Position numbers and translations under genes: made by a program. A DNA stretch of 64,000 nucleotides from Rhodothermia bacterium (GTDB lineage: Bacteria; Bacteroidota; Rhodothermia; Rhodothermales; JAAAOL01): contig JAUIDY010000010.1 in the NCBI GenBank assembly GCA_030428385.1, positions 1-64,000 of the forward strand, in the 5' to 3' direction. Positions within the stretch are counted from its first letter, which is position 1. Every line of letters starts with the position of its first letter. The notes beneath the pieces are model-generated. The model did not search any database, was not told the origin of the DNA, and was given only the letters and a program-made list of their open reading frames with translations. Positions 1-9,231 of this stretch are shown one piece after another.

Positions 1-237
1 GGCGGCCCACCGATGGGCTGTCAAAAACCCGACGACCTTCTCATCCTTTGCCGCAACGAATATGCGCCGAGACTCCTGTCGAATCCACACAGGGAAATCA
101 TTATCCCAGCGTTTGCGGGCATCCTCAGACGGTCCGAAACGGGCGTCCAATCCGGCCTGCTGGTCTAGTAATGCTTGCCACAATTCGCCAACGTCTTGCT
201 GATCCTTTTTCGTTGCGCGGTGAACGGTGATCGCCAT
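1..237 (-). CDS. GNAT family N-acetyltransferase, N-terminal part (cut by window edge)
   Basis: An open frame of 79 codons begins at an ATG at 237 on the minus strand and runs off the window start without a stop. Its opening residues, MAITVHRATKKDQQDVGEL, have the usual first strand and helix of a GNAT acyl-CoA N-acetyltransferase, and RRIFVAAKDEKVVGFL fits the next beta hairpin. The acetyl-CoA-binding motif would lie outside the window. A GAGAGG sequence sits 5-10 bases before the ATG, a better ribosome site than most genes here have. It lies 81 bases downstream of asd on the same strand and may be cotranscribed with it. The substrate cannot be predicted. Confidence 0.75.
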   Translation of the reverse strand, partial: MAITVHRATKKDQQDVGELWQALLDQQAGLDARFGPSEDARKRWDNDFPVWIRQESRRIFVAAKDEKVVGFLTAHRWAA

Positions 238-318
238 CTGGTCCTCTCGAAGAAAGTTTTCGCATCAGTTGGGCCCCAAACGCGGATAATCTTCCCGAGT
301 GCCTTCGGCATGAGCGAA

Positions 319-1389
319 TCAGGCGGTCACGGCGGCGTGACGTGGTTTCAGGTAGCCTTTTTTCACCAGTAGTTCGGCGTTGAGAACCGCTCCACCTGCT
401 GCCCCACGCACGGTGTTATGAACCAACGCCACAAACTTCACATCCAGCACCTCACAATCGCGAATCCGGCCAATGGAAACCGTCATGCCACGGCCATGGG
501 CCGCATGGCGGCGTGGCTGGGGCTGATGCGGCGCGTCGAATACTTGCAAGAGTTGTTCAGGCTCGGTGGGCAAGTCGAGGTCGGCAATGGGGCTTTTGAA
601 ACCCAGAAACGCCGCACGTACTTCCTCGGGCGTAGCCGACGTGCGCAGCTTGGCCGAGATGCACAACATGTGCCCATCCAGCACCGGCACCCGGTTGCAC
701 TGAGGGCTCACCGTGATGTCAGCCATATCGATCCCAGCGTTGCCCAGCGTGCCAAGCAATTTTTTGGGTTCATTCACCAGCTTGTCCTCTTCCCCGCCAA
801 TAAACGGCACGACGTTGCCCAAAATATCGAGGGACGACACGCCGGGATACCCCGCGCCGGAGAGGGCTTGTAACGTCGTCACCTGGACAATTTCGACCCC
901 AAACGCGTCCATCAACGGCTTGAGGGCACACACTAACCCAACGGTGGAGCAGTTGGGGTTGGTAACGATAAATCCGTCGTCGCTGAAGGTTTGCGTGTCG
1001 ATGAGCGCGATATGGTCCGGGTTCACTTCCGGGATGAGCAGCGGGACGTTGTCCACCATCCGATAGTTGCGGGCATTGGAGATCACCGGATAGCCCGCCT
1101 CGGCGAACGAACGCTCCACCTCACCGGCAATACCACCCGGCAACCCAGAAAACACAAAGTCGCAGTCAATACCGGGCGTCCCATGCACGACCACTTGATC
1201 CGCGACCGAGGCCGGAATAGGCGTGCTTCCAATCCAGTTGGTGGCGTCTTTATACCGTTTACCTGCCGAGCGCTCGGATGCCGCAAGGGCGGTGATCTCG
1301 AACCACGGATGGCCATCGAGGATTTCCACGAACTTCTGTCCCACAGCGCCCGTGGCGCCCAGGATTCCTACACGATACTTCGTACGCAT
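319..1389 (-). CDS. asd: Aspartate-semialdehyde dehydrogenase
   Basis: This enzyme reduces aspartyl phosphate to aspartate semialdehyde with NADPH, the branch point to lysine/diaminopimelate, threonine and methionine. The 356-residue product has the N-terminal nucleotide loop GILGATGAVGQ (about residues 8-18), the catalytic cysteine C147 in TNPNCST and a catalytic-type histidine H240 in VPVLDGH. The spacing and wording (NPNCST, EEDKLVNEPKK) resemble the archaeal/fungal-type branch of the family. The length is normal and the ATG start is followed directly by the Rossmann strand, so the start is secure. It is cytoplasmic. The gene stands alone, with the GNAT gene downstream. Confidence 0.95.
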   Translation of the reverse strand: MRTKYRVGILGATGAVGQKFVEILDGHPWFEITALAASERSAGKRYKDATNWIGSTPIPASVADQVVVHGTPGIDCDFVFSGLPGGIAGEVERSFAEAGYPVISNARNYRMVDNVPLLIPEVNPDHIALIDTQTFSDDGFIVTNPNCSTVGLVCALKPLMDAFGVEIVQVTTLQALSGAGYPGVSSLDILGNVVPFIGGEEDKLVNEPKKLLGTLGNAGIDMADITVSPQCNRVPVLDGHMLCISAKLRTSATPEEVRAAFLGFKSPIADLDLPTEPEQLLQVFDAPHQPQPRRHAAHGRGMTVSIGRIRDCEVLDVKFVALVHNTVRGAAGGAVLNAELLVKKGYLKPRHAAVTA

Positions 1390-1457
1390 GATGGTTGGGG
1401 TAGCATGCGGTGATACAAAAAGACGAACTCAGGACGTTGGCACCGTGCCCTTATTAT

Positions 1458-1562
1458 TGTCATCACGAAGCTCCGAAGGAGCTGTGGTGATCTCACCCCG
1501 ACCGAGAAGAGCACCGCAGACGGGGTAAGATCGCCACGTCGCGAATGCTCCTCGCGATGACA
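1458..1562. repeat. Imperfect palindromic dispersed repeat, copy 1
   Basis: About 105 bp of intergenic DNA upstream of asd. The ends match in inverted orientation (TGTCATCACGAAG on the left; the right end reads TGTCATCGCGAGG on the other strand). An inner pair GTGGTGATCTCACCCCG / CGGGGTAAGATCGCCAC also folds back. A second copy lies at 56142-56247. It has the form of a MITE- or REP-like element and encodes nothing. Confidence 0.75.
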
Positions 1563-1685
1563 AATGCGAGGGTGCGTAAGTCCTAGAACGACTAAAATAC
1601 GACGACCCCACTCCGTAAACCGCTCCGTGCTCACCCGTTCACCGCGTCTTGGTGGAGAATTTACCGAACGCCGCCCCTCCGTCGT

Positions 1686-2024
1686 TCAGGTACAGAAGTA
1701 GGACACATCATCCCAGGCGGCGTTGGCCTGACCGCGAACGTAGTCGTCCTCGTCTTTCAGCGCACGTTTGACAGATTCGATGGCTTCGGCAGATAAGGCA
1801 CTGTTAAACCGACGGGCCAAGTGCCCGAGCCCCAGGATGGCATTGCCGCGTACTTCCGGCACGGCATGGTCCGCCAGAATGAGGCATATCGCCACTGCCT
1901 CGTCCATATGCGTTCCATGCAGGGCCACCCCAATAATTGCCTCGCTGATTCGTTCCACCTCGCCCTCCGCGATGAGCGCCCACACTCCCTGTGGCGTCCA
2001 TTCTGAAACTTCTTCATACTTCAT
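1686..2024 (-). CDS. Small HEAT-repeat protein
   Basis: A 112-residue protein starting MKYEEVSEWTPQGVWAL. It has two to three HEAT-like helical pairs (VPEVRGNAILGLGHLARRF, EDDYVRGQANAAWDDV), no signal peptide and no membrane segment. HEAT repeats are protein-binding solenoids; the partner is unknown. Its ATG overlaps the stop codon of the upstream DUF3999 gene in an ATGA tetranucleotide (2021-2024), so translation is probably coupled. An upstream start at 2126 exists but would overlap DUF3999 by about 100 bases and adds an unconvincing N-terminus. Small proteins of this HEAT type also occur as immunity proteins, but no toxin gene is seen here. Confidence 0.75.
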   Translation of the reverse strand: MKYEEVSEWTPQGVWALIAEGEVERISEAIIGVALHGTHMDEAVAICLILADHAVPEVRGNAILGLGHLARRFNSALSAEAIESVKRALKDEDDYVRGQANAAWDDVSYFCT

Positions 2025-3388
2025 GACGCCCGCTCCGCGTCGATCTGACGAATCAGTCGTATGGCAATGCCAATAAGCAGCAACATCCCCAATACCAACG
2101 TCCCCCAGAGCAAGACTTGACTCCATGGAACGTCCTCGGGGGGCGGTTGCAACTGGGCTTCTCCACCGAGGTCTACTACTTCGCCTACGGTAGCCAAAGT
2201 TCGATCTGCCAGCCCTCCGCCCTCGCCCGGCACCAGGCGTAGCAAATCTTCGGCATCAAACGCTGAGGAAGACACGGCGGGATTGCCAAACGCCAGCGTA
2301 AAAGGACCATCGCCCCGGGGCACAAACAAAACATATTCTGGCGTCCACCCCACTTCCAGAACGGGCGGGACGCTGCCAAATCCACCGCCTGCGGGGTCAA
2401 CTTCTAACAACCAATAATCGTCATTCCGGCGTGGAGCAATGGTGATGGGCGGTGACGAAAGTTCTTGCTCCTGCCGCTTCAACCGATACACCAATCCTTC
2501 ATACCGCGTCTGCCACGGCCCTTCGGGTTGATACGAAGCTTTTAAGGACACCCGTGCCACGGTGTTGGGATCATGCAAGGCGAAGGACAAGCGGTCCACT
2601 GGCAACACGCCCCGAAAGGCAAACCGGTACAGATGGTCACCCTCTGAAACCAACGGTAGCTGCGTCCACTGCGGCTGCACCTCCGACCGTTCGACCGTGG
2701 TCCCCATTACGGATTCCAAATGGGGGGGCGCATCGCCTTGCCACGTGATTCGTAAATACGGGGCTCTCCGAGGTGGAAAGGTTACGTCACTTCGATCCAA
2801 GGCATTGCCATCAAATCGCAGATGCGCAAGGGTCGCTGGGCGCCCCCAGCGCTGCCAGTTTTGCAGGTCGCTGCTCGTTTCGACGGTGACGTTGGTGAGA
2901 AAATCGGCCGTTGTGTCGGCCCATGCAAAACGCAGTGCCTGCAAGGGCTCCTCCACCGTGCTCGCATCCAGCAGGTAGGCCCGCACCGCGTCTGACCGCC
3001 GACGCGGGCGCTGTGAGACTTCGATCAAAGCCCCCGTTGCTGTTCGTTGCACCTGCACCTCCAACTGGGCCAACGGAACCTCGGAGCGGCCATACAGCGG
3101 GAATAGCGGCAGTTTGTGTGACTGCGGCAGGATGGGCGTGGCTACACCGCGCAGGTATACGGCGTGGGGCACCTCTTCCCCATTGGCATTAAACACCCGC
3201 AGGTCGCCGAGGTCTTTGCGCGTGATGGTATCGTAGACTTCCGGCGGAAGCAGCACCACCTGCAATGCCTCACCCTCGATGGGGTGGACCTGAACCCCAC
3301 GCGCAAAGTCATCTGGTGTGCGTTGCTGTGCGACCAGCGGCTGCGACAACAGCCATCCAACACTCAACCATAAAAGTAGACGCATCAT
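2021..3388 (-). CDS. DUF3999 family exported membrane protein
   Basis: A 455-residue protein with a signal peptide (MMRLLLWLSVGWLLSQPLVA, probable cleavage near residue 21), a long beta-rich extracytoplasmic region and one membrane segment near residues 422-442 followed by a short basic tail. This layout and the adjacent DUF2339 gene identify the DUF3999 family, whose function is unknown. Its ATG overlaps the DUF2339 stop by four bases (ATGA at 3385-3388), and its own stop overlaps the next gene in the same way, so the three genes form one tightly coupled unit. The pairing with DUF2339 recurs in many bacteria and suggests one cell-envelope complex; the role is inference. Confidence 0.85.
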   Translation of the reverse strand: MMRLLLWLSVGWLLSQPLVAQQRTPDDFARGVQVHPIEGEALQVVLLPPEVYDTITRKDLGDLRVFNANGEEVPHAVYLRGVATPILPQSHKLPLFPLYGRSEVPLAQLEVQVQRTATGALIEVSQRPRRRSDAVRAYLLDASTVEEPLQALRFAWADTTADFLTNVTVETSSDLQNWQRWGRPATLAHLRFDGNALDRSDVTFPPRRAPYLRITWQGDAPPHLESVMGTTVERSEVQPQWTQLPLVSEGDHLYRFAFRGVLPVDRLSFALHDPNTVARVSLKASYQPEGPWQTRYEGLVYRLKRQEQELSSPPITIAPRRNDDYWLLEVDPAGGGFGSVPPVLEVGWTPEYVLFVPRGDGPFTLAFGNPAVSSSAFDAEDLLRLVPGEGGGLADRTLATVGEVVDLGGEAQLQPPPEDVPWSQVLLWGTLVLGMLLLIGIAIRLIRQIDAERAS

Positions 3389-6240
3389 GCGGATTCCGGA
3401 GGATCAGGTTCAGGACGATGTGTGTCGGAGGTTTCCGTAGCGGGGGGTTCTACCGAATCCGGCGTAGCCACTGGAGGGGTTTCCTCGACAGGATCAGGGC
3501 GCTCCGGCGGGACTGGCGCAAAATAGCCCACCAGCAGCAACAGCACCCCTACCACCAGAAACGTCACAATCCGCGCTCCGGCTCCGATGCTGCTCAAATC
3601 TACGGCGAACAGCTTCACCACGGTCAGCCCAAGCAGCGCCGCCGCTGCGATCCACACGATGCGTCCGCCCCGCCGCGAGGCAATGACCATGGTTGTGACG
3701 CCCAGCACAGCCCAGAAAATCGTAAGCGCTGTCTGGAAGTTGGTCGACGCCATCAGCGTGTCGATTTCATAGGGCACGCCTGTCCAGAAATGTACGGTCC
3801 GCGCCAGCGAGGCGTTGAGCCACACAAAGGCCGTGAGTGAAAGCACCCACAACAGTCCCACCGTGGTCTGTTCTTTCCCAAAGTCATCCAGCAGACGGCG
3901 GCTTGTTCGGTACCACATCACCGCCACCAACAACCCCAGCGCGAGAACCAGATCGAGCGGGTTGGCGATGGGTATGTATGGCCACGGATCAGGGTCGGCG
4001 GCAAAAGAGAGGCTGAAATAGACCGACCACCACCATGCAAAAAACAGCAACGGAATGCTGCCCCACAGCAGATAGGCTTTTCGCCGTTCGCCCAGTGGCC
4101 ACCCCGAGCCGTTCGCCCCACGAACCGCGAGAAATACCAACAAGATGGGCATGGCTCCGATGCCTAAAAACGCCCATACCGTGTCTTGCGGGGCATAGCT
4201 GTCGGCCAGCCAATACAACTCCCAACTACCCAAAATAGACAGCAGCCAGAGCCCCGCCCCATGCAAGAGGTTGAGGATAGCCCCCGAGGCATCGCCTTCA
4301 AAGCGCCGCAGCACCACAAGATGCGCCAACAGCGCCAGCGGCCACGACACATAGCCGCCCCCCTGCAACGGATGATCCAACCCAAACGCGCTAATACCAC
4401 ACAAAAGGAAAAGCTCCATCAGCAACAGCAACGCCGGAATGCGCAAGCTCTGCCAGACCAGCCGTTTGCGCAAGACCGTGGCGAGCACGGCCGACAGAGC
4501 CAAAAACACAAGCACGCCATGAAAGGCGAGGTCATCGCTGTAGTCCCCCACCTCGCGCACGATCTCAGCAATGCCGCCGATGAGCCACCAGAGCGTGCCC
4601 GTCGCCAGGTAGACGTACGCTATCCCCGGCTCCCACTTCTTAACCTGTTCGCGCCGCGTTTGCACATAATAAGCGGTAAATAATGCCGACACGCTCAGCG
4701 CTATCATGCCGCAGAAATAGGGGTTGAGCACAGGCCACGTGGCACTAAAGGTTTCCAGGCTGACGATAAAGCTTCCGGCAGCAGCCAGCTGCAGCACGTA
4801 ACCTGCGAGGCGCACCAGCAAACGCTTCTGCCGAACACCTAGCCACACCAGCGCTGCCCCTTCCAGGGCCCATCCCGTCCCCGTCCACGTTGCATCTGCT
4901 GCAAATGGCAGGATCATCGTGGCCATGGCGATACCAATCCCAGCAAACGCCTCCACCAACATGCGGATCGTCTCCGGTGCCCGTTGATAGAGGAGCCACG
5001 CGGCCACCACGTAAAAGAGCCCAAAGCCAAACGCACTCCACGCGAGCCCGTAAGCGTATGCCTCCATCATCACCGCCTGCAACCCGAAGACAAAAACGGG
5101 CAACCCAAACACCAGCGTGCCATCTACCAGGTTGGTCATCTTGGGCAGGCGATGCCGGGCATGCAGCAACGCCACACCGAAATAGATCAGGAAGAACAGA
5201 ATCAGGAACGGCTCGGTCGAGCGAAAAAACGCAGGCTCGTACTGCTCCGCCATCCACAACCCGGCAATGCCGAAGGTGCAAAAGAATCCCACCAGATTCA
5301 GCGGTCGCCACGGTTTGAACCAGGCAATCGCCACCACGGCGGCGTTGAGCACGAGGTAATAGCTAAACAGGGCCACATGGCTCCCCTCGCCCGTGGACGC
5401 CAGCACCGGGGCAAAAAACCCACAAAGGAGGGCCAGCACGGCGAGGCTCTGCGCATTCTGCAACACCGCCACCAATGCGGTCAACACTGCCACGGCTACC
5501 AACAGACCAAATGCGATCCCACTGGGGATGAGTTCATATAGCCGAAAAGCAGCAAAGATGGAAAGGTAGAGCACCCCCACGCCGCCACCTTGCATGGCGA
5601 GGCCCACATCGGGGCGTTTTTCACGAAGCCGCCACCCCAGCCCCGTCAGCGCGATACCTGCCAGGGCGGTAGCCGCCAGCCGTAGTTCAATAGGGAAAAT
5701 GTCGTTGTCGACGGCGTATTTGACCAGGAAGGCAAAGCCAAAGAACAAAACCACCACTCCGACCCGAACCAGCGGGTTGCCTCCAAAGAGCAACGCCTTA
5801 AGCGGGGCCAACACATCTCTCGGAGGCGATACGGATTCCTCGGGCAACGGGACCCGAGGCCGTTCCTCCGCCAACGTGGGCGCTGCGGCGGGTTCGGGAG
5901 CAGCGCTTTCTGACGGGGCAGTAACCTGGGGCGGCAGCGGAGGTGGGACAGGTTCTGCTTCTGTTGGCTCACCCGTTACGGGCAGCGCTGTATCTATAGT
6001 ATCTGGCGCTTCAACGGCAGCGGCGGGCTGTGGGGCGGGCTTCGACGCAGCGGGCGGGGCGGCTCCCAATGTGGCCTTTGCCGTGAGCAGTTGGACCTGG
6101 GTTTCAAGTTCTTTCTGTCTTTTTTTGCTGTCTTGTTGGGCCCACAGCAGGTACCCAATCAACGCTCCGGGGATAAATCCCTCAATGCCAAGCAGGGCTC
6201 CCGTAAGCGCACCCACGATGAGGGGAAGGACGATTTGCAT
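3385..6240 (-). CDS. DUF2339 family polytopic membrane protein
   Basis: A very large membrane protein (951 residues from the chosen ATG). It opens with a short hydrophobic hairpin (MQIVLPLIVGALTGALLGIE), then a lysine-rich coiled stretch, a proline/alanine/glutamate-rich linker (about residues 45-140), and well over twenty hydrophobic segments to the C-terminus, which ends in another proline-rich acidic tail. This is the typical DUF2339 plan. An upstream ATG at 6324 would add 28 residues that resemble no known N-terminus; 6240 gives the membrane hairpin directly and is preferred. It is the first gene of the DUF2339-DUF3999-HEAT unit. The biochemical function is unknown. Confidence 0.85.
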   Translation of the reverse strand: MQIVLPLIVGALTGALLGIEGFIPGALIGYLLWAQQDSKKRQKELETQVQLLTAKATLGAAPPAASKPAPQPAAAVEAPDTIDTALPVTGEPTEAEPVPPPLPPQVTAPSESAAPEPAAAPTLAEERPRVPLPEESVSPPRDVLAPLKALLFGGNPLVRVGVVVLFFGFAFLVKYAVDNDIFPIELRLAATALAGIALTGLGWRLREKRPDVGLAMQGGGVGVLYLSIFAAFRLYELIPSGIAFGLLVAVAVLTALVAVLQNAQSLAVLALLCGFFAPVLASTGEGSHVALFSYYLVLNAAVVAIAWFKPWRPLNLVGFFCTFGIAGLWMAEQYEPAFFRSTEPFLILFFLIYFGVALLHARHRLPKMTNLVDGTLVFGLPVFVFGLQAVMMEAYAYGLAWSAFGFGLFYVVAAWLLYQRAPETIRMLVEAFAGIGIAMATMILPFAADATWTGTGWALEGAALVWLGVRQKRLLVRLAGYVLQLAAAGSFIVSLETFSATWPVLNPYFCGMIALSVSALFTAYYVQTRREQVKKWEPGIAYVYLATGTLWWLIGGIAEIVREVGDYSDDLAFHGVLVFLALSAVLATVLRKRLVWQSLRIPALLLLMELFLLCGISAFGLDHPLQGGGYVSWPLALLAHLVVLRRFEGDASGAILNLLHGAGLWLLSILGSWELYWLADSYAPQDTVWAFLGIGAMPILLVFLAVRGANGSGWPLGERRKAYLLWGSIPLLFFAWWWSVYFSLSFAADPDPWPYIPIANPLDLVLALGLLVAVMWYRTSRRLLDDFGKEQTTVGLLWVLSLTAFVWLNASLARTVHFWTGVPYEIDTLMASTNFQTALTIFWAVLGVTTMVIASRRGGRIVWIAAAALLGLTVVKLFAVDLSSIGAGARIVTFLVVGVLLLLVGYFAPVPPERPDPVEETPPVATPDSVEPPATETSDTHRPEPDPPESA

Positions 6241-6529
6241 TGTGGCGGACCGTGCATCATAGAGGGCGTAGAACCGCCGGGTAACCCCAATCAGGGCTGC
6301 GGAAAATGCAAGGCCCATCGACACTCAATGCCCATCGCCCTTGGCTCGGGCTCTTCAGCCCGTAGCACTCCAACGCCTCTTAAAATCGAGCACCGCTGGT
6401 CCACACAATCACCACTGCTCGCATCCCTGCCACGTTACCAGACAGTTTCTTCTTGATCCGCAATATACACGTTTGCGAAAAAGGGGAAACCGTGACTGGT
6501 TTTTCCTTCAGACCATTTTAATTTTTGTC

Positions 6530-7861
6530 TTACTCCTGGGTAAGCAACGCTTCGATGGCTTCCAGCGCACGCGGGTCGCCGCTTTGTCCGAGCCAGAAGA
6601 TGGCATCCTTCCGAACACTGGGGCTTGGATGTGTCTTCGAGATCTCAACCAGCGCCTCGATGCCTTCGCCATCATCCAACTGCGACAACGCAAAAACCGC
6701 CTGCTTCTGCACCTCGGTGGATTCGTCGTTTTCCACCAGATCGCCGAGCGCCTCCACCGCCCGCTCCGAGGCAATCTGTCCCAGCCAGAAAATGGCGTTC
6801 TCTCGGGTATCCGTGCTTCGGTGGTTACGGGCTATCTGAATCAGGCGTGTGACTGCCTCGTCGGTCTCCAACTGCGACAGCGCAAAGACTGCTTTTTCCC
6901 GTATGTCTTCGTTGGGGTCGTTGAGCGCCAATGCCTCCAGCACATCCACAGCTTCTTCCTCATCGCGCTGCCCGATCCAGAAAACGGCTTGCTCGCGCAC
7001 GTCCAAGTCATCAGCGTCGTTCGCCAGTTCCACCAGGGTGTCAAATGCCTGGGCGATGTCCGCCTGACTCAGTCCGAACACCGCGCTCTCGCGGACGTCG
7101 CCGGAGCGGTCGGTGCGGGCGGTTTGTTCGAGTAGCGCCACCGCGTCGGGGTCGTGCTGAAGACCCAGCCACATCGACGTCGCCTCACGGACATCATTCG
7201 CTGCGTCGCTTTGCAACACCGAGCGCATAAACGGCACGACCTGCGCAGGCATCTGGTGCACGCCCACGGCGGCGACCAGATGCTCCTTGGTATCATTCGT
7301 TGGCGCATGCGCGGCAAACCGTTCGGCGAGCCATTTGATGCTCGCGGCATCACCGGCACTCCCCAGCCAATAGATCGGCGCGGCATCCAGGTCAAACGAA
7401 AGCTCTACGTTCCCGATCATCACCTCTTCTACTTCGTTTGGGTTCGTTGACGAATAGCGGAGCATGATCGCCACGTCTTTATCTACCACAGGCCCGCCGT
7501 CGTTCGAAGACCACCGCATGGACCGTCCGCGTCTCTCGTTGCCATCGCTGTCCATGGCGGCCCGCCCCGCCAACACATCTTCGAGCGAAGGCCCTCGTCG
7601 TCCCCGCTGTTGCCCGAAGGTGCTGTAGCTGTGCCCGACAAACAACGTGTTGAGTTCCTTCATCTGGCGGGCAATGGCATATCCCACCCAGAAGCTACGT
7701 TCGCCACTCGCTTGTTCGAATGCCCAATCCATACGGCTATCAAATGATGCCGTGGCATCGGGATGATGAAGTATACTTTGGCTGTGGGCTATGGTTGCCA
7801 TTCCGAAGGCAATAAGTACCACGAGAAGTGACGTTAGGGGGTATGACTTAATGTTTTGCAT
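6530..7861 (-). CDS. Exported HEAT-repeat protein (second of the pair)
   Basis: A 443-residue protein with a signal peptide (hydrophobic core SLLVVLIAFGMATIA, probable cleavage after SQ near 28). A non-repeat N-terminal domain of about 140 residues is followed by about nine HEAT units of roughly 31 residues. The units alternate between two signatures, REKAVFALSQL and RENAIFWLGQI, so the real period is two units (about 62 residues). It is last in a row of sigma factor, anti-sigma factor, HEAT, HEAT, with 87 bases separating it from the previous HEAT gene. A periplasmic scaffold or sensor role tied to the sigma factor is inference. No catalytic motif is seen. Confidence 0.88.
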   Translation of the reverse strand: MQNIKSYPLTSLLVVLIAFGMATIAHSQSILHHPDATASFDSRMDWAFEQASGERSFWVGYAIARQMKELNTLFVGHSYSTFGQQRGRRGPSLEDVLAGRAAMDSDGNERRGRSMRWSSNDGGPVVDKDVAIMLRYSSTNPNEVEEVMIGNVELSFDLDAAPIYWLGSAGDAASIKWLAERFAAHAPTNDTKEHLVAAVGVHQMPAQVVPFMRSVLQSDAANDVREATSMWLGLQHDPDAVALLEQTARTDRSGDVRESAVFGLSQADIAQAFDTLVELANDADDLDVREQAVFWIGQRDEEEAVDVLEALALNDPNEDIREKAVFALSQLETDEAVTRLIQIARNHRSTDTRENAIFWLGQIASERAVEALGDLVENDESTEVQKQAVFALSQLDDGEGIEALVEISKTHPSPSVRKDAIFWLGQSGDPRALEAIEALLTQE

Positions 7862-7948
7862 GATTTTCTCGGCTAGATATTCCCTTTCAAGCTTGCGGGT
7901 TCACTGTCCAAAGCTTTCGCTTCAATAACGCTCTGCTATTCACACTCC

Positions 7949-9214
7949 TTACTGTCCCTGCACGATGTCGATCAGGGCCTGGCGGGCGCGGGCGTCATCG
8001 CTTTGCCCCAACCAGAACACGGCGTCTTTGCGGACCTGACTGTTGGGATGCGTTTTCGCTAAGTCGATCAACTTGGGCACCCCAATGTCGTCATCCAACT
8101 GGGAGTAGGTGAAGATGATTTGCTTCTGGATCTCGACTTCATCCTCTTCGGCCATGAGGCGCTCTAGCATGGGCAACACGTCCTCGTCGCCTTCCTGTCC
8201 GATCCAGAAAATGGCGTCTTTGCGTACCGCCAACTGTGGGTGCGTACGGGCATAGTCGGCCAGCACATCCAACCCTTCGTCGCCTACCTGCGCCAGAGAA
8301 AAGACCACCTTCTTGATCGTCTCCACATCGTTGGAATCCTGCCCAATGGCTTCCAGGGCCTCTACCGCGCCGGGGCCTCCTTCCTGCCCGATCCAGAAGA
8401 TGGCGTCGTGACGCACTTCTTCCTCTTCGTGCGTACGGGCGATCTGAATGAGGGGCGTAATGCCAATCTCATCGGACAGTTGCGCAAGAGCAAAGACCAC
8501 TTGTTTTTGAATCTCCACGCTGCGGTCGGTGCGGGCAATATCCTGGAGGGTTGCCACCACGTCGGAGCCGCCTTCTTGCCCAATCCAGAAGATGGCGTCT
8601 TTGCGAACCTGCACGTCGTCATCATTGCGAGCGATAGTCTCTAAATGGGCCATCGCTTCAGGCACGTCGAACTGCGAGAGTACGTAGACGATCTTCTTCT
8701 TGTACGTCGGGCTGTCGGTGCGCTCGTAAAAAGCCATCACACTCGCAAGGGCACTTTCATCGCCCATCTGCCACAGGGCATCGAGGGCGGCGAGGCGCAC
8801 TTCTTCATCGTCGTTCTGCTGCAAATCGCGCACGAAGTCGCGGTATTCGGGTTTGCCGTCGCGGGCGAGGCGCTGTGCCAGACGGACGAGGTTCGAATGG
8901 GCATCGTCGGACCACCGGCTGCCATTGTGCTCCTCCACAAATTCCCGGTAGCATTCGAACGTGCGTTCATCCGTGGCACCACGTTGCTCCTGGACATGGC
9001 AAATCCAGTAGGTCGCATCGTCTTCCCAGGGGCTGTCTCGGTAGTCGCGCAGCACGGTCCGCAGGGCCTGAAGCGCGGCATCCCAGTTTTCATCGAGGAC
9101 CAGGCCATAGGCTTCCTGGTAAGCATCGCTTGCGCTATCCTGGGCCTGCACATCGGTAGCAAGCACAAGGCCAACACAGGCCAGCAGGGCAAGGAAAAAA
9201 AGTGACTTTTTCAT
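7949..9214 (-). CDS. Exported HEAT-repeat protein with TPR-like N-terminus (first of the pair)
   Basis: A 421-residue protein with a clear signal peptide starting at the ATG at 9214 (MKKSLFFLALLACVGLVLA, cleavage near VQA-Q). An N-terminal TPR-like segment (about residues 27-110) is followed by HEAT units that alternate VRKDAIFWIGQ and IQKQVVFALAQL every 31 residues to the C-terminus. A GTG at 9235 overlaps the upstream anti-sigma stop as GTGA and would add seven residues. Coupled initiation there is possible, but the signal peptide favours the ATG. It is transcribed with the sigma and anti-sigma genes. The repeat signature is nearly the same as in the downstream gene, so the two are paralogues. 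Confidence 0.88.
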   Translation of the reverse strand: MKKSLFFLALLACVGLVLATDVQAQDSASDAYQEAYGLVLDENWDAALQALRTVLRDYRDSPWEDDATYWICHVQEQRGATDERTFECYREFVEEHNGSRWSDDAHSNLVRLAQRLARDGKPEYRDFVRDLQQNDDEEVRLAALDALWQMGDESALASVMAFYERTDSPTYKKKIVYVLSQFDVPEAMAHLETIARNDDDVQVRKDAIFWIGQEGGSDVVATLQDIARTDRSVEIQKQVVFALAQLSDEIGITPLIQIARTHEEEEVRHDAIFWIGQEGGPGAVEALEAIGQDSNDVETIKKVVFSLAQVGDEGLDVLADYARTHPQLAVRKDAIFWIGQEGDEDVLPMLERLMAEEDEVEIQKQIIFTYSQLDDDIGVPKLIDLAKTHPNSQVRKDAVFWLGQSDDARARQALIDIVQGQ

Positions 9215-9231
9215 GAGAGGTATCGGGTATA

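Noticed and set aside
1686-2024. An immunity protein for a toxin system
   Set aside because: HEAT-type small proteins can be immunity proteins, but no toxin gene is adjacent and it is coupled to DUF3999.
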